From positions 3,720,001 through 3,784,000 of the forward strand of contig OZ246946.1 in assembly GCA_965232015.1 (NCBI GenBank): a DNA stretch of 64,000 bases. The letters run 5' to 3'. The DNA comes from JAJEAO01 sp963667635 (GTDB lineage Bacteria > Acidobacteriota > Vicinamibacteria > Marinacidobacterales > Marinacidobacteraceae). The notes under the pieces are model-generated. The model saw only the letters and a list, made by a program, of their open reading frames with translations, was not told the origin of the DNA and ran no database searches. Positions 32,993-42,750 of the stretch are shown one piece after another. Every line of letters starts with the position of its first letter. The first letter of the stretch is position 1. The position numbers and the translations under genes are program-made.

Positions 32993-35900
32993 ATGCCGCG
33001 ACCCCGAACGTTCCGGCTGTCCCGTGGGTGGACGGCTGCCTCGCGGCTGCAGACCGGCGGGATCGCCGGATGCACGCTCCTCCTCGCGGCGGCCGCGGCG
33101 GCGCAGGGGCCCGTGGAGCGGGCGGAAGTCCCCGCGGACTTCCTGATTCCCGCCGAGGTGCTCACCGGTTTCGACTTCCGCATGGTGGGTCCCTCTCGCG
33201 GCGGCCGGGTGACCACGGTCACCGGGATCCGCGGACGGCCCCACGAGTTCTGGATGGGCTCCACCGGGGGCGGCGTGTGGAAGACGGAGAACGCCGGCGT
33301 CTCGTGGACCAACGTCTCCGACGACGACTTCGCGGTAGGTTCCATCGGCGCGGTCGCGGTCGCGCCATCCGACCCCGAGGTGGTCTGGGTGGGGACGGGC
33401 TCGGCCTGCCCCCGGGGGAACGTCTCGGTCGGCAACGGGGTGTACCGCTCGACCGACGGGGGCCGCAACTGGACCCACGTCGGCCTTCCCGCGGCGGGCC
33501 TCATCGGCCGGATCGTGGTGGATCCCCTCGATCCTGACCGCGCCTTCGTCGCGGTGCTGGGTCAGATCTTCGGACGCTCGGAAGAGCGGGGGGTCTATCG
33601 CACCGAGGACGGCGGGGCGAGCTGGGAGGCGGTCCTCCAGGTCTCCGACCTCGCCGGGGCGGTGGATCTGGCGATGGACCCCTCGAACCCGCGGCGCCTG
33701 TTCGCCGCGATCTGGGAAGCGGAGCGAAAGCCGTGGACGCTCGTGGACGGCGGGGCCGAGAGCGGGCTGTTCCGGAGCGAGGACGGGGGAGAGACCTGGC
33801 GCCGGGTGGAGGGCGGCCTTCCGCCTGCCTCGCCGGAGGCGCCCGTCGGCCGGATCGGCGTCTCCATCGCCGCCTCCCGACCGAGCCGGGTCTATGCGCT
33901 CGTGACCGCCGGGGAGGAGCGGGGCGGGCTCTACCGGAGCGAGGACGGCGGGGAGAACTGGAGGCGGATCAACGGGGACCGGAGGCTGCGCGGCCGGGGC
34001 TGGTACTACGCCCACATCGTCAGCGATCCGACCGACCCGGACACGGTGTACGTCCTGAACGCCCCGTTCCTCAAGTCGGTGGACGGGGGCCTCACGTTCT
34101 CGTCGGTGGCGGTTCCGCACGGCGACAACCACGACCTCTGGATCAACCCCGAGGATCCCCGGATCATGGTGGAGGCGAACGACGGGGGAGCGGTGGTGAC
34201 CCTCGACGGCGGTGAGACCTGGTCCTCGATCCACAACCAGCCCACCGCCGAGTTCTACCGGCTCACCGTGGACGACGCCTTCCCGCGCCGCCTCTACGGC
34301 GCCCAGCAGGACAACTCCACGATCTCGGTGCCCGCGTGGACCGACAGCGGGCTGTCCCACGAAGGCCACTGGCTGGAGGTGGCGGGAGGGGAAAGCGGCC
34401 ACATCGGGGTGACGCCCGGCCGCCCCGAGCTCACCTACGCCGGGAACTACATCGGGCAGATCGAACGGCAGGACCGGGAGGAGGCGGGAGCCCGCGACGT
34501 GATCGTCTATCCCGAACTCGCCGACGGCGTCGCCCCGCGGGATCTGAACTACCGGTTCCAGTGGAACGCTCCGATCCTCGTCTCCCGGTGGAACCCCGAG
34601 GTCGTGTACCACGCCTCCCACTTCGTCCACCGCACGACCGACGGCGGGCTCTCGTGGGAGACGCTGTCACCCGATCTCACCGTCGGCGACGAGGAGAAGA
34701 TGCCCCTCCCCGGAGGCCCGGTGCAGCACGATCACACCGGAGTCGAGGTGTACGGGAGCGTCTTCGCGCTCGCCGAGTCCCCGCTCCTGCCCGAGCTTCT
34801 GTGGGCGGGGACCGACGACGGCCGCGTCCACCTCTCCCGCGACCGGGGCGCGACCTGGGAGGACGTGAGCCCGGCGGCGATGCCTCCCGGCGCCACCGTG
34901 AACATGATCGAGGCCTCGCCGCACGAGGCCGGCGCCGCCACGATCGCCGTCCACCGCTACCGCGAGAACGACTTCGAGGACTACGTCTTCCGGACCTCCG
35001 ACTTCGGGGCCGGATGGGCGCGGCTCGGCGAGGGCGGCGGGATCCCGGCGCAGCATGTCGCCCGGGTGGTCCGTGAGGACCCGGTGGACGCCCGGATCTT
35101 CTACCTGGGAACCGAGTTCGGACTGCTCGCGAGCTTCGATGGCGGCCGACGGTTCGTTCCGTTCGGCGACCTTCCGGCGACGCCCATCACCGACCTCCAG
35201 GTCGCGGGCGACGAGCTGCTCGTCGCCACCCAGGGGCGTTCCTTCTGGGTGCTCGACGACCTGACGCCGGTCCGGGCCCTTCCCGACGGCTCGTGGGACG
35301 CTCCGGCCCTGCTCCCGGCCGGCGATGCGGTCCGGCTCGCCACCGGTGGCTCCCGCGGATTCCGGGGTCCGGGATCGCCCGAGAACCGCCCGGCCGGGGC
35401 GCTCCTCCACTACGTCCTGCCCGAGGACCTTCCCGAGGGCGCCTCCCTGTCGCTCCGCATCTCGAACGCCGCCGGCGAGACGGTGCGCGAGTTCACCCGG
35501 AAGCCGGCGCCCGGCGCGCCGGAGGACGACGGAGAAGGCGACGCCGAAGCGGTCCTGGAAACGGACGCCGGCCTCCACCGCATCGGGTGGGACCTGAAGC
35601 GACGGCCGCCGGAGCTCCTCGACGACACCTTCATGTCCATCTCCTACACCGGCGGGGCGTTCGCGCCTCCCGGCGAATGGTCGGCGTCGCTCGAGTGGTC
35701 CGACGGCGACGGCGTCCCGACGCCGGCGGGCGCGACGACCTTCACGGTTCGGCCCGACCCCCGGGCTTCGTGGTCCGAGCCCGACCTCCGGCAGCAGGAC
35801 GACCTCGCGCGCCGGGTCCAGGCCCTGCTCGAGCGGATCCACGACCGGATCGGGGCCCTGCGGGAGGCCCGGCGTCAGATCGGGGAGGCGAGGGAGCGGG

Positions 35901-36247
35901 CCCGCGCCGCCGAGCGCTGGGACGAGAGCCTCGGGGAGCGCGCCGAGTCGCTCACCTCCAGCCTCGGCGAGGTGGAGGAGATCCTGATCCAGACGCAGAG
36001 CGAGGCGGGGCAGGACACGGTGAACTTCCCGCCCCGGCTCGACAACCAGGTGGCCTACCTGTACAGCATCGTCGCGCGCAACTACGGCCGACCGACCGCC
36101 GGATCGTTCCAGCGGCTCGACGATCTGGAGGCCGAAGCCGCGCCGGTGCTGGAGCGGCTGGCGGGTCTCCTCGGGCCCGATCTCGACGCCTTGAACGCCG
36201 CGCTCGCGGGGGCCGGAATGCGCGGCGTCGTCCTCTCCGAGCCGTGA
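32993..36247 (+). CDS. Large secreted BNR/sortilin-like beta-propeller protein
   Basis: A 1084-residue protein with an Ala-rich signal peptide (cleavage near AAAAAAQGP) and many BNR/Asp-box repeats of the type SxDGGxxW: VYRSTDGGRNW, VYRTEDGGASW, LFRSEDGGETW, LYRSEDGGENW, HRTTDGGLSW and LSRDRGATW. These form VPS10/sortilin-like propellers. The C-terminal 250 residues, with a helical segment rich in Arg/Glu near 940-1000, are family-typical. Relatives are common in Gemmatimonadota and Acidobacteriota and have no known enzymatic role. I chose ATG 32993 because the signal peptide follows; an earlier in-frame start adds unconserved sequence. Confidence 0.82.
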   Translation: MPRPRTFRLSRGWTAASRLQTGGIAGCTLLLAAAAAAQGPVERAEVPADFLIPAEVLTGFDFRMVGPSRGGRVTTVTGIRGRPHEFWMGSTGGGVWKTENAGVSWTNVSDDDFAVGSIGAVAVAPSDPEVVWVGTGSACPRGNVSVGNGVYRSTDGGRNWTHVGLPAAGLIGRIVVDPLDPDRAFVAVLGQIFGRSEERGVYRTEDGGASWEAVLQVSDLAGAVDLAMDPSNPRRLFAAIWEAERKPWTLVDGGAESGLFRSEDGGETWRRVEGGLPPASPEAPVGRIGVSIAASRPSRVYALVTAGEERGGLYRSEDGGENWRRINGDRRLRGRGWYYAHIVSDPTDPDTVYVLNAPFLKSVDGGLTFSSVAVPHGDNHDLWINPEDPRIMVEANDGGAVVTLDGGETWSSIHNQPTAEFYRLTVDDAFPRRLYGAQQDNSTISVPAWTDSGLSHEGHWLEVAGGESGHIGVTPGRPELTYAGNYIGQIERQDREEAGARDVIVYPELADGVAPRDLNYRFQWNAPILVSRWNPEVVYHASHFVHRTTDGGLSWETLSPDLTVGDEEKMPLPGGPVQHDHTGVEVYGSVFALAESPLLPELLWAGTDDGRVHLSRDRGATWEDVSPAAMPPGATVNMIEASPHEAGAATIAVHRYRENDFEDYVFRTSDFGAGWARLGEGGGIPAQHVARVVREDPVDARIFYLGTEFGLLASFDGGRRFVPFGDLPATPITDLQVAGDELLVATQGRSFWVLDDLTPVRALPDGSWDAPALLPAGDAVRLATGGSRGFRGPGSPENRPAGALLHYVLPEDLPEGASLSLRISNAAGETVREFTRKPAPGAPEDDGEGDAEAVLETDAGLHRIGWDLKRRPPELLDDTFMSISYTGGAFAPPGEWSASLEWSDGDGVPTPAGATTFTVRPDPRASWSEPDLRQQDDLARRVQALLERIHDRIGALREARRQIGEARERARAAERWDESLGERAESLTSSLGEVEEILIQTQSEAGQDTVNFPPRLDNQVAYLYSIVARNYGRPTAGSFQRLDDLEAEAAPVLERLAGLLGPDLDALNAALAGAGMRGVVLSEP

Positions 36248-36257
36248 CCCCCCTCCG

Positions 36258-36635
36258 TTGAACCGCTCCCGGCGGACTTCCCGTGATTCGTCGGCTCCCG
36301 CGCTCGAGTGGGAAGCCCTCGGGGAGTCCCTCGGCGCGCCGCTGGTGGCGAGGCTGGTGGGGGTGTCGGAAGTCAGCCTACGGCGCTACCGGACGGGTGT
36401 TCGCGCGACTCCTGACGCCGTCGCGGCTCGGCGCCACTTCATTGCCCTCGTCGCGGGAGACCTGGCCGGCGCGTACAACGACGTTGGCATGCGGCGCTGG
36501 TTCGATCGTCGCCGTCAGCTCCTCGATGGCAGGACGCCTGCCGAGGAACTCGGCGCATCGTGGTCTCCCGATGATCCCGGACCGCAGCGGGTTCGCGGGC
36601 TTGCCCACGCCCTCGTGTCGTCCCCGGTCACGTGA
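36258..36635 (+). CDS. Xre/MbcA/ParS-type antitoxin-like protein
   Basis: A 125-residue protein with a TTG start ten bases after the BNR gene. The middle has a helix-turn-helix-like segment (LVGVSEVSLRRYRTG) and the C-terminal region MRRWFDRRRQLLDGRTPAEELG followed by WSPDDPGPQRV matches the toxin-binding domain of ParS/MbcA antitoxins. Those antitoxins pair with RES-domain toxins encoded directly downstream. Here the overlapping downstream frame is just 22 codons long (36632-36700), so the partner seems lost. Confidence 0.72.
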   Translation: MNRSRRTSRDSSAPALEWEALGESLGAPLVARLVGVSEVSLRRYRTGVRATPDAVAARRHFIALVAGDLAGAYNDVGMRRWFDRRRQLLDGRTPAEELGASWSPDDPGPQRVRGLAHALVSSPVT

Positions 36636-36700
36636 TCGCATTCCGGCATATGAGCCGCGTTCCCGGGGAAGCCCTGCTCCGGGTCGTTCGTCCCTTCTGA
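36632..36700 (+). pseudogene. Possible remnant of a RES-type toxin gene
   Basis: A GTG overlapping the antitoxin stop (GTGA) opens a frame of 22 codons, VIAFRHMSRVPGEALLRVVR and two more residues, ending at 36700. The position, coupling and first residues (IAFRH) are what one expects for the start of a RES toxin, but there is too little sequence to be sure. Confidence 0.3.
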
Positions 36701-36742
36701 CAGCGCGTACGGGCCCTCGCCCGCGCCCTGGCGCGGGGCTGA

Positions 36743-37891
36743 CTACGGGCCGTCGGTCGGGAGGCCCTCCAGGACGCCTTCGCGGTAGGGGAAGAGCGCC
36801 GGAGTGCCGCCGGTGTGGAGGAAGACGACCGCGTCGTCTTCGCCGAAGTGGCCGGAGCGGATGAGGTGGAACAGCCCGGTCATCGCCTTTCCGGTGTACA
36901 CCGGGTCGAGCAGAAGCCCCTCGGTGCGCGCGGTGACCGCGATGGCCTCGACCACCGCATCGTTCAGGATGCCGTAGCCCTCCCCGACATAGTCGTCGTA
37001 CACGACGACGTCCTCGGGCCCGATCTCGACCCCGAGGCCCATCGCCTCCGCCGTCTCGCGGGCGATGGCGAGGACGTTCGCCTCGCCCCGCGCCTTGCTG
37101 CCGCCGGAGGAAATCCCGAGGATCCGGACTTGGGGCGCGAGCGCCTTCGCGCCCACGACCAGACCTGCCTGGGTGCTGCCGGAGCCGGAAGCGTGGACCA
37201 CGTGGGTGATCGTCGTCCCCGCGTCGCGGGCCTGCTTCAGGAGTTCCGCGAACGCGTCGGCGTAGGCCACCGAGCCGAGGGGCTGATCCATCGAACCCCC
37301 GGTGTGGGAGCCGCCCACGGAAACGACGTACGGGCGGCGTCCGGCGGCGCGCTCGGCGGCGGCGATCTCGGCGACCGCGGCCTCGCGGTCATCTCCCGGC
37401 TCGAGGATCCGGACGTCGGCCCCGAGGATCCGGTCGAGCAGCAGGTTGCCGTCGGCGGGCGAGACCGATTGGTCCTCGCGCCGCTGCAGGACGAGGATCG
37501 GGTTCATCCCCAGCCGCCTCGCGCCGGCGGCGGTCATGCGGGCCCAGTTCGACTGCACTCCGGCCCATGTGATCACGGTGTCGCTCTGCTGACGCACGGC
37601 GTCGGCGAGGATGAACTGGAGCTTGCGCGCCTTGTTGCCCCCGAACGCGAGCCCGGTCTGATCGTCGCGCTTCACGAACAGGCTCGGTCCTCCGAGTTCG
37701 GCGGCGAGCGATGGCATGGCCTCGAACGGGGTCGGCAGGTGCGCGACCTCCGCACGCTCATAACCGCTGACCGCGGCGTCAAAGGCAGTCATCGGGTCGT
37801 CGGCTTCGAGGTCCACCGCGTCCGCCCCGCCGCAGGATGTGAGGGCGACGGCCGCGAGCAGGAACAGGACAGGGGATGAGCGGTGATTCAT
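36743..37891 (-). CDS. Predicted lipoprotein PLP enzyme of the ACC deaminase/D-cysteine desulfhydrase family
   Basis: A 382-residue tryptophan-synthase-beta-fold enzyme. The PLP lysine is in GGNKARKLQFILAD and the pocket glycines in SVGGSHTGGS and GSGSTQAG; the C-terminal HTGGTPALFPY is typical of D-cysteine desulfhydrase/ACC deaminase homologues. It begins with a signal peptide and a lipobox (LLAAVALTSC), so it should be exported and lipidated, which is odd for a PLP enzyme. It is about 60% similar by eye to the cytosolic paralogue at 42751-43836. Its ATG overlaps the helicase stop (TGATG), implying translational coupling. The substrate is unknown. Confidence 0.82.
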   Translation of the reverse strand: MNHRSSPVLFLLAAVALTSCGGADAVDLEADDPMTAFDAAVSGYERAEVAHLPTPFEAMPSLAAELGGPSLFVKRDDQTGLAFGGNKARKLQFILADAVRQQSDTVITWAGVQSNWARMTAAGARRLGMNPILVLQRREDQSVSPADGNLLLDRILGADVRILEPGDDREAAVAEIAAAERAAGRRPYVVSVGGSHTGGSMDQPLGSVAYADAFAELLKQARDAGTTITHVVHASGSGSTQAGLVVGAKALAPQVRILGISSGGSKARGEANVLAIARETAEAMGLGVEIGPEDVVVYDDYVGEGYGILNDAVVEAIAVTARTEGLLLDPVYTGKAMTGLFHLIRSGHFGEDDAVVFLHTGGTPALFPYREGVLEGLPTDGP

Positions 37892-40800
37892 CAGCGGGCC
37901 TCCGGGGAAGCGAGTTTAGGGGAGCCGCCCCTGTCGAGCAGCGCCAGCGCCTGCCGGGACTCGATGTCGGCCGGGATCCGAAGTTCCCCCCGCTGGCGCG
38001 CGAGCCTTCCCGCCTCGACCAGCCGCCGGGCTTGCTCTTCGACCCGGGGTTTCATGCCCTTGGGCGTTCGCTTGAAGCCGAAGAGACGGGCGACCGGGAT
38101 CGCGCACTCGGTGATCCCGATGCCGATGCTGGCTTCCACGACGCGCAGGATGGCGGCCTGGATCTCGGTGGGCGGGATCACGCCGACCTTCTTCGCCGCC
38201 GCCGGGCACCGACTGCGGTCCCGCACCAGCGCCTCGCCCGGCGCCTCGTCCATCGAAGCGAGGAACTCCTCGGCGTCCTCGCTCAGCGGTCGGATCCTCC
38301 CGCCGCGGAGCGCGGTCTCGATCCCCCGGTCCACGGCCCCCCGGATCCGCGATCCGATCCGTCGGTTGCCCCAGGCCCGGCTGATCCGCTCCGCCACGAG
38401 GTCGCGATGGACCGGGCCTTCGCCGCGCACGACGGCCACCACGCAGCGCGCGATCTTGCTCGATGCGGCTTCGTGGATGGGGATCCACGGGTCCGCGATC
38501 TCCAGCGATGCCTCTTTGTAGGGTGGGCCGGGCTCGGGGGGTTTCGGCTGGAGGCGCTCCGGCGCCGGGGGTTCGCGCACGACGCCTGGAGTCGGCGCCG
38601 CGGGGTTTGGAGCAACCGGTCCGAGCCCGGACGGCAGAGCGGGCTCGCCCGGCGACGCGCCGCGGGCGCGCTCGGCGGCGTCGAGGAGCCGGGCGACCTC
38701 GGTCTCCCGGTTCTGGAACCAGTCGGTGCTCCAGATCCGATGGAAGCGCCAGCCCTTGGCTTCGAGTACTTCCTGACGCGACCGGTCCCGCTCCCGCGCC
38801 CAGCTCGAGGAGTGGTAACGCGCCCCGTCGCATTCGACGGCGAGCAGGAAGCGGCCCTCGTGGTCGGGGTCGTGGATCGCGAGATCAATGAGGAAACCCG
38901 CCGACCCGACCTGTCCCGAAACCTCGTACCCGTGGTCGCGGATGGCCTTCGCGACCGCCTCCTCGAAAGGACTGTCCGGCCCCCGTTCGGTCAGGAGGGG
39001 GATGTCGAGGTCGCCGGTCTCCGCGAACTTGAGAAAACGGCGGAGCACGCGGGGTCCGCGGCGCCTGATGGCGTCGAGCCGGATGTCCTGGAAGCGGATC
39101 GAGGAGAAGATCCGGCATTCCCGCTTCGCCCGCGTGAACAGCACGTTCAGCCGACGCTCCCCGCCTTCCGAGGAGACCGGGCCGAAGCTCTGCGACATGT
39201 AGCCCTTCGCGTCCTTCCCGTAACCGATCGAGATGAAGATCACGTCGCGCTCGTCGCCCTGGACGTTCTCGAGGTTCTTCACGAAGAACGACTCCTCCCG
39301 GCCCCCGCGGCAGAACGCCTCGAGTTCGGGATGCTCCCCGCGCATCCACTCGATCCGGTTCAGGATGCAGTCCCGCTGGGCCACCGAGAGCGCCACCACG
39401 CCAAGCGACGTGTCGGGCCGCTCGCGCGCGTGAGCGAGCACCGCGGCCGCGATGGCGTCGGCTTCCTTCGGGTTGTCGCGCTTCCGGCCCCGCTGGTACT
39501 CGCCTTCGACGGGGGTGAAGCGGAGCCCGGAGGCGCCGCTCGCGTGGTCGGGACTCGGCGGGCAGATCAGCTTCTCCTCGTAGAACTCGAGGTTGGAGAC
39601 CTGGATGAGCGACGGGTGCCGCGAGCGGTAGTGCCACCGGAGCATCCCGCCCGGCAGCGCCCGCGCCTCGCAGAGCGAGAGGATGCTCTCCATCGCGCCG
39701 AGCTGGGCGGCCCGGATCTCCTCCTCGTCGTCGAAGGAAGCCTCGTCGTCGCCCGCGACCTGCCGGTCGAAGAAGGATGTCGGAGGAAGCTGGTGCTGGT
39801 CCCCGACGACCACGATCTGCCGGCCCCGCAGGACGGCGCCCATGGCGTCCGCGGGCCGAACCTGGCTGGCCTCGTCGATCAGCACCAGATCGAAGGTCAG
39901 CCCGCCCGGGCTCAGGTACTGGGCCACCGACAGGGGACTCATCAGGAACACCGGCTTGATCGTGGCGACGGCCTCGCCGGCGGCGTCGAGGAGTTTCCGG
40001 AGGCGCAGGTGCCGGATCTTCTTCGCGGTCTCGCCGCGCACGATCCCGATCTGGCCGGCGGAGCCGGTCGGAAGCGAGTCGTAGTGGCGGATTGCGACTT
40101 CCTGCGCGGCGAGCTGCTGGAGTGTCCGGTCCAGATCCCGAAACTCCGCGACGCGGGCGCTCCGTTCCTCCCCGTCGAGCGCCGCCAGTTCGGGATGCTC
40201 CCCCGTCATCCGCCGCCACACCGACTCGGCCCGGACGAACCGAAGGGCTCCCTCGGCGTCGCCGGCGGGCAACCGTCCGTCCCCGAGACGCTCCCGGATC
40301 GGGCCCAGATCCAGATCCGATGCCGCCCGCCCGGCGTTTTCCAGCCGGATCCAGTCCGGGAGGGCTTCGATCCCGGTCGCCCACGCGTCGAGGCGGGAGC
40401 GGATGCTCGCGATCGGAACGGCGTCCACTTCCTCGGCTCCGAATGCCTCCGGAACGACGAGTCCGACGCTCTGCGCCACCTTCTCCCACGCCTCGGTCCA
40501 GCGCTCGAGATCGTCTCCGAGCCGCCGGGCGACGGCTGCGAAGTCGGTGTCCGTCGGAACCGCGCCGATCGGGTCGTCGGGGTCCATCAGGCACGGGACG
40601 CGCTCCCGGCTGGCCACGAACCACTCGAGAGCCGGGAGCAGGTCGCCCACTTCGGTGTCCGCTTCGGCCCACCGGGCCCCGAAAGCGCTCTCCCCCAGTC
40701 GCCGCCGGGCCCGGATGCGCCGCACGCGCCGCCGATGCTCGATGAGCTCGTCGAGGAGAGCGAGCCGCTCGGCCTGCGAAGCCGGGAGTTCCCCGTCCGC

Positions 40801-42735
40801 CATGACCCCCCGCAGCCGCCGGATGGCGCCCCGGTAGGGTCCGGAAAGGAAGCGGAGCAGGGAACTGCCGCGAGCGGCGATCTCGCCCCGGACCTCGTTC
40901 CACGGCGTCTCGAGCGCCGATTCGACCACGACGGCCCGGAGCCCGGCGACGAGGCCCTGGACCCCGGCGACTTCCTTCGCGAGGCGCAGGACGAGTCCCG
41001 GTTCCGTGGTCACGAGCGACGGCGTGAGCCGCTCCCGCGCCGGCTCGGGCATGGCGGCGAGCGCGTGGAGGGCGCCCTGGACGGCAGCCGCGTCGCCTGG
41101 TGACGCGACCGGTCCGAACGAGACGGCGGCCGCGGCGGCGTGGAGTGAATCGCACAACGCCCCCAGCCGATCGGAGGCCATCCTCAGGCGGTCCCCGAGC
41201 CGTCCGCGCTGGATGGGGTCGAGCCGCCTCCGCGCGCCCCGCCAGACGTGCTCCCGCTCGCTGCCGAGCCGCCCGGTGAGATCCGCGAGCCGCTCGACGG
41301 CCTTGATCCGTTCCGCGAAGGCGTCGGGATCCCACGAGTCGCTGCCGGGGATCCGGAAGTCGGGCCGTGGAAGGCGCTCGCCGATGAGTTGCGAGAGCAC
41401 GCCGAGGACGAGGAATGGCGTCTCGCCGGTCGAGAGGTCCACGTGGTGGAGGAGCGCGTCGGTCCGGTTCAGATCGTCCCTCACCCTCTTGAGCCGGGCG
41501 TAGGCCTCCTCGGTCACGGCCTGCGGCTGTCCCACCGCGAGAGTCCGGCGCAGTTCCTCGTACACCTTCTTCCGGTTCGCCTTGTGCGAGTGGAGCTCGA
41601 GGCAGAGGGGGCCCAGCCCGGCCTGTTGCAGACGGTCGTGCACAACGTCGAGCGCCGCTCGCTTCTCGGCGACGAACAGCACCCGCTTGCCGGCGCGCAC
41701 CGAGGTGGCGACGATGTTGGTGATCGTCTGCGACTTGCCGGTGCCGGGAGGGCCCTGGACCACGAGGCTGCGGCCCGCGTCGGCGGCGGCGATGACGCGC
41801 GTCTGGGAAGCGTCGGCGTCGAGGATGTGGCCGATCTCGCGGGGATCGCTGAACTCCTCGTCGAGATCTCCCGGAGCTCCCGAACTCGCAGGCGTCTCGC
41901 CGCCCTCGAGAAGGAGATCCACCAGCGGATTGCCATTCGGCCCTTCCCCCGCTTGCCATCCGGCGTCGGGGGAGAGGTCGCGCCACATCAGGAACTTGGC
42001 GAACGAGAAGGGTCCGAGGACCATCTCGTCGGGGAGGACCTCCCACCCGGGACGGGTCGAGACGGCGCCCCGCACGCGGTCGAAGTACGCCGTCGGGAGC
42101 CAGTCCTCGTCCTCCGGCAAGTCGGGAAGCACGAGGCCGAAGTCCGTTTGCAGCATCGCGCCGAGCGAGAGGTTCGGTTCGAGGTCCTGGTCCCGGACCG
42201 CGACCCGGAACCGGCCCCGCACGCCGCTGCGATCGAGATCCACCGGGATGAGGAGGAGCGGGGCGAAGCGCTCTACCGACGAGGCGGCGGCTTCGCGCCA
42301 CCGCAGGAAACCGAGCGCGAGGTACAGCACGCTCACGCCCTGCTCCTCCTCGACAGTGCGGGCGTCGCGGTAGAGCGCGAGCAGTTTCCGCTGGAGCTTC
42401 TCCGGACCGTGCGGCGTCTGGAGCTTGCGGTCGAGGTGGTGGGGCTGGAAGTCGCCGTTCGTTGGCGCCGCATCGTCGGGCAGCCGGATCGGATCCTCGT
42501 CGGATGCGGTGTCCCCCGCATCGTCGGAGGGCAGGAAGGTCATCTTGCGGCCTTCCCGGACCAGGATGTGGAACAGCGCGTCCGAGCGTTCTTCCACGAC
42601 GCGGAGCTGCTTCGCCCGGGTCGAGTGGAGCGGGGTGTTCAGCAGCCGGTTCCGCTTGCTGATGTCGAGGAGCTGCCCCCGCAGGCTCTCGAGCGCGACG
42701 CGCAGGGACCCGGCGTCGGTGCGGGGCAGGGGCAC
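37891..42735 (-). CDS. DUF4011-type superfamily 1 helicase with Vsr-like nuclease domain
   Basis: A 1614-residue protein. The N-terminal DUF4011-like region (RGQLLDISKRNRLLNTPL) leads to SF1 helicase motifs: Walker A GPPGTGKSQT near residue 330, LVLIDEASQ, VVGDQHQLPPTSFF, NVQGDERDVIFIS and LNVLFTRAKRE. A Vsr/PD-(D/E)XK-like nuclease follows at about 1270-1350 (LAVECDGARYHSSSWARERD then WRFHRIWSTDWF), then a Pro-rich linker and a C-terminal DUF3320-like region with IPVARLFGF. This order matches the single-gene Hhe defence architecture as I recall it. It lies 15 bases after one PLP enzyme gene and overlaps the next. Confidence 0.88.
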   Translation of the reverse strand: MPLPRTDAGSLRVALESLRGQLLDISKRNRLLNTPLHSTRAKQLRVVEERSDALFHILVREGRKMTFLPSDDAGDTASDEDPIRLPDDAAPTNGDFQPHHLDRKLQTPHGPEKLQRKLLALYRDARTVEEEQGVSVLYLALGFLRWREAAASSVERFAPLLLIPVDLDRSGVRGRFRVAVRDQDLEPNLSLGAMLQTDFGLVLPDLPEDEDWLPTAYFDRVRGAVSTRPGWEVLPDEMVLGPFSFAKFLMWRDLSPDAGWQAGEGPNGNPLVDLLLEGGETPASSGAPGDLDEEFSDPREIGHILDADASQTRVIAAADAGRSLVVQGPPGTGKSQTITNIVATSVRAGKRVLFVAEKRAALDVVHDRLQQAGLGPLCLELHSHKANRKKVYEELRRTLAVGQPQAVTEEAYARLKRVRDDLNRTDALLHHVDLSTGETPFLVLGVLSQLIGERLPRPDFRIPGSDSWDPDAFAERIKAVERLADLTGRLGSEREHVWRGARRRLDPIQRGRLGDRLRMASDRLGALCDSLHAAAAAVSFGPVASPGDAAAVQGALHALAAMPEPARERLTPSLVTTEPGLVLRLAKEVAGVQGLVAGLRAVVVESALETPWNEVRGEIAARGSSLLRFLSGPYRGAIRRLRGVMADGELPASQAERLALLDELIEHRRRVRRIRARRRLGESAFGARWAEADTEVGDLLPALEWFVASRERVPCLMDPDDPIGAVPTDTDFAAVARRLGDDLERWTEAWEKVAQSVGLVVPEAFGAEEVDAVPIASIRSRLDAWATGIEALPDWIRLENAGRAASDLDLGPIRERLGDGRLPAGDAEGALRFVRAESVWRRMTGEHPELAALDGEERSARVAEFRDLDRTLQQLAAQEVAIRHYDSLPTGSAGQIGIVRGETAKKIRHLRLRKLLDAAGEAVATIKPVFLMSPLSVAQYLSPGGLTFDLVLIDEASQVRPADAMGAVLRGRQIVVVGDQHQLPPTSFFDRQVAGDDEASFDDEEEIRAAQLGAMESILSLCEARALPGGMLRWHYRSRHPSLIQVSNLEFYEEKLICPPSPDHASGASGLRFTPVEGEYQRGRKRDNPKEADAIAAAVLAHARERPDTSLGVVALSVAQRDCILNRIEWMRGEHPELEAFCRGGREESFFVKNLENVQGDERDVIFISIGYGKDAKGYMSQSFGPVSSEGGERRLNVLFTRAKRECRIFSSIRFQDIRLDAIRRRGPRVLRRFLKFAETGDLDIPLLTERGPDSPFEEAVAKAIRDHGYEVSGQVGSAGFLIDLAIHDPDHEGRFLLAVECDGARYHSSSWARERDRSRQEVLEAKGWRFHRIWSTDWFQNRETEVARLLDAAERARGASPGEPALPSGLGPVAPNPAAPTPGVVREPPAPERLQPKPPEPGPPYKEASLEIADPWIPIHEAASSKIARCVVAVVRGEGPVHRDLVAERISRAWGNRRIGSRIRGAVDRGIETALRGGRIRPLSEDAEEFLASMDEAPGEALVRDRSRCPAAAKKVGVIPPTEIQAAILRVVEASIGIGITECAIPVARLFGFKRTPKGMKPRVEEQARRLVEAGRLARQRGELRIPADIESRQALALLDRGGSPKLASPEAR

Positions 42736-42750
42736 GGTGCGGCGCTCGGC

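Noticed and set aside
37876..41103. A 1075-codon open frame on the plus strand across the helicase gene, and a 1667-codon frame on the minus strand (38885-43888) in a second frame
   Set aside because: Both are shadows of a very G+C-rich real gene. They have Arg/Pro/Gly-rich, unstructured translations with no motif, while the 1614-residue frame has every helicase motif.
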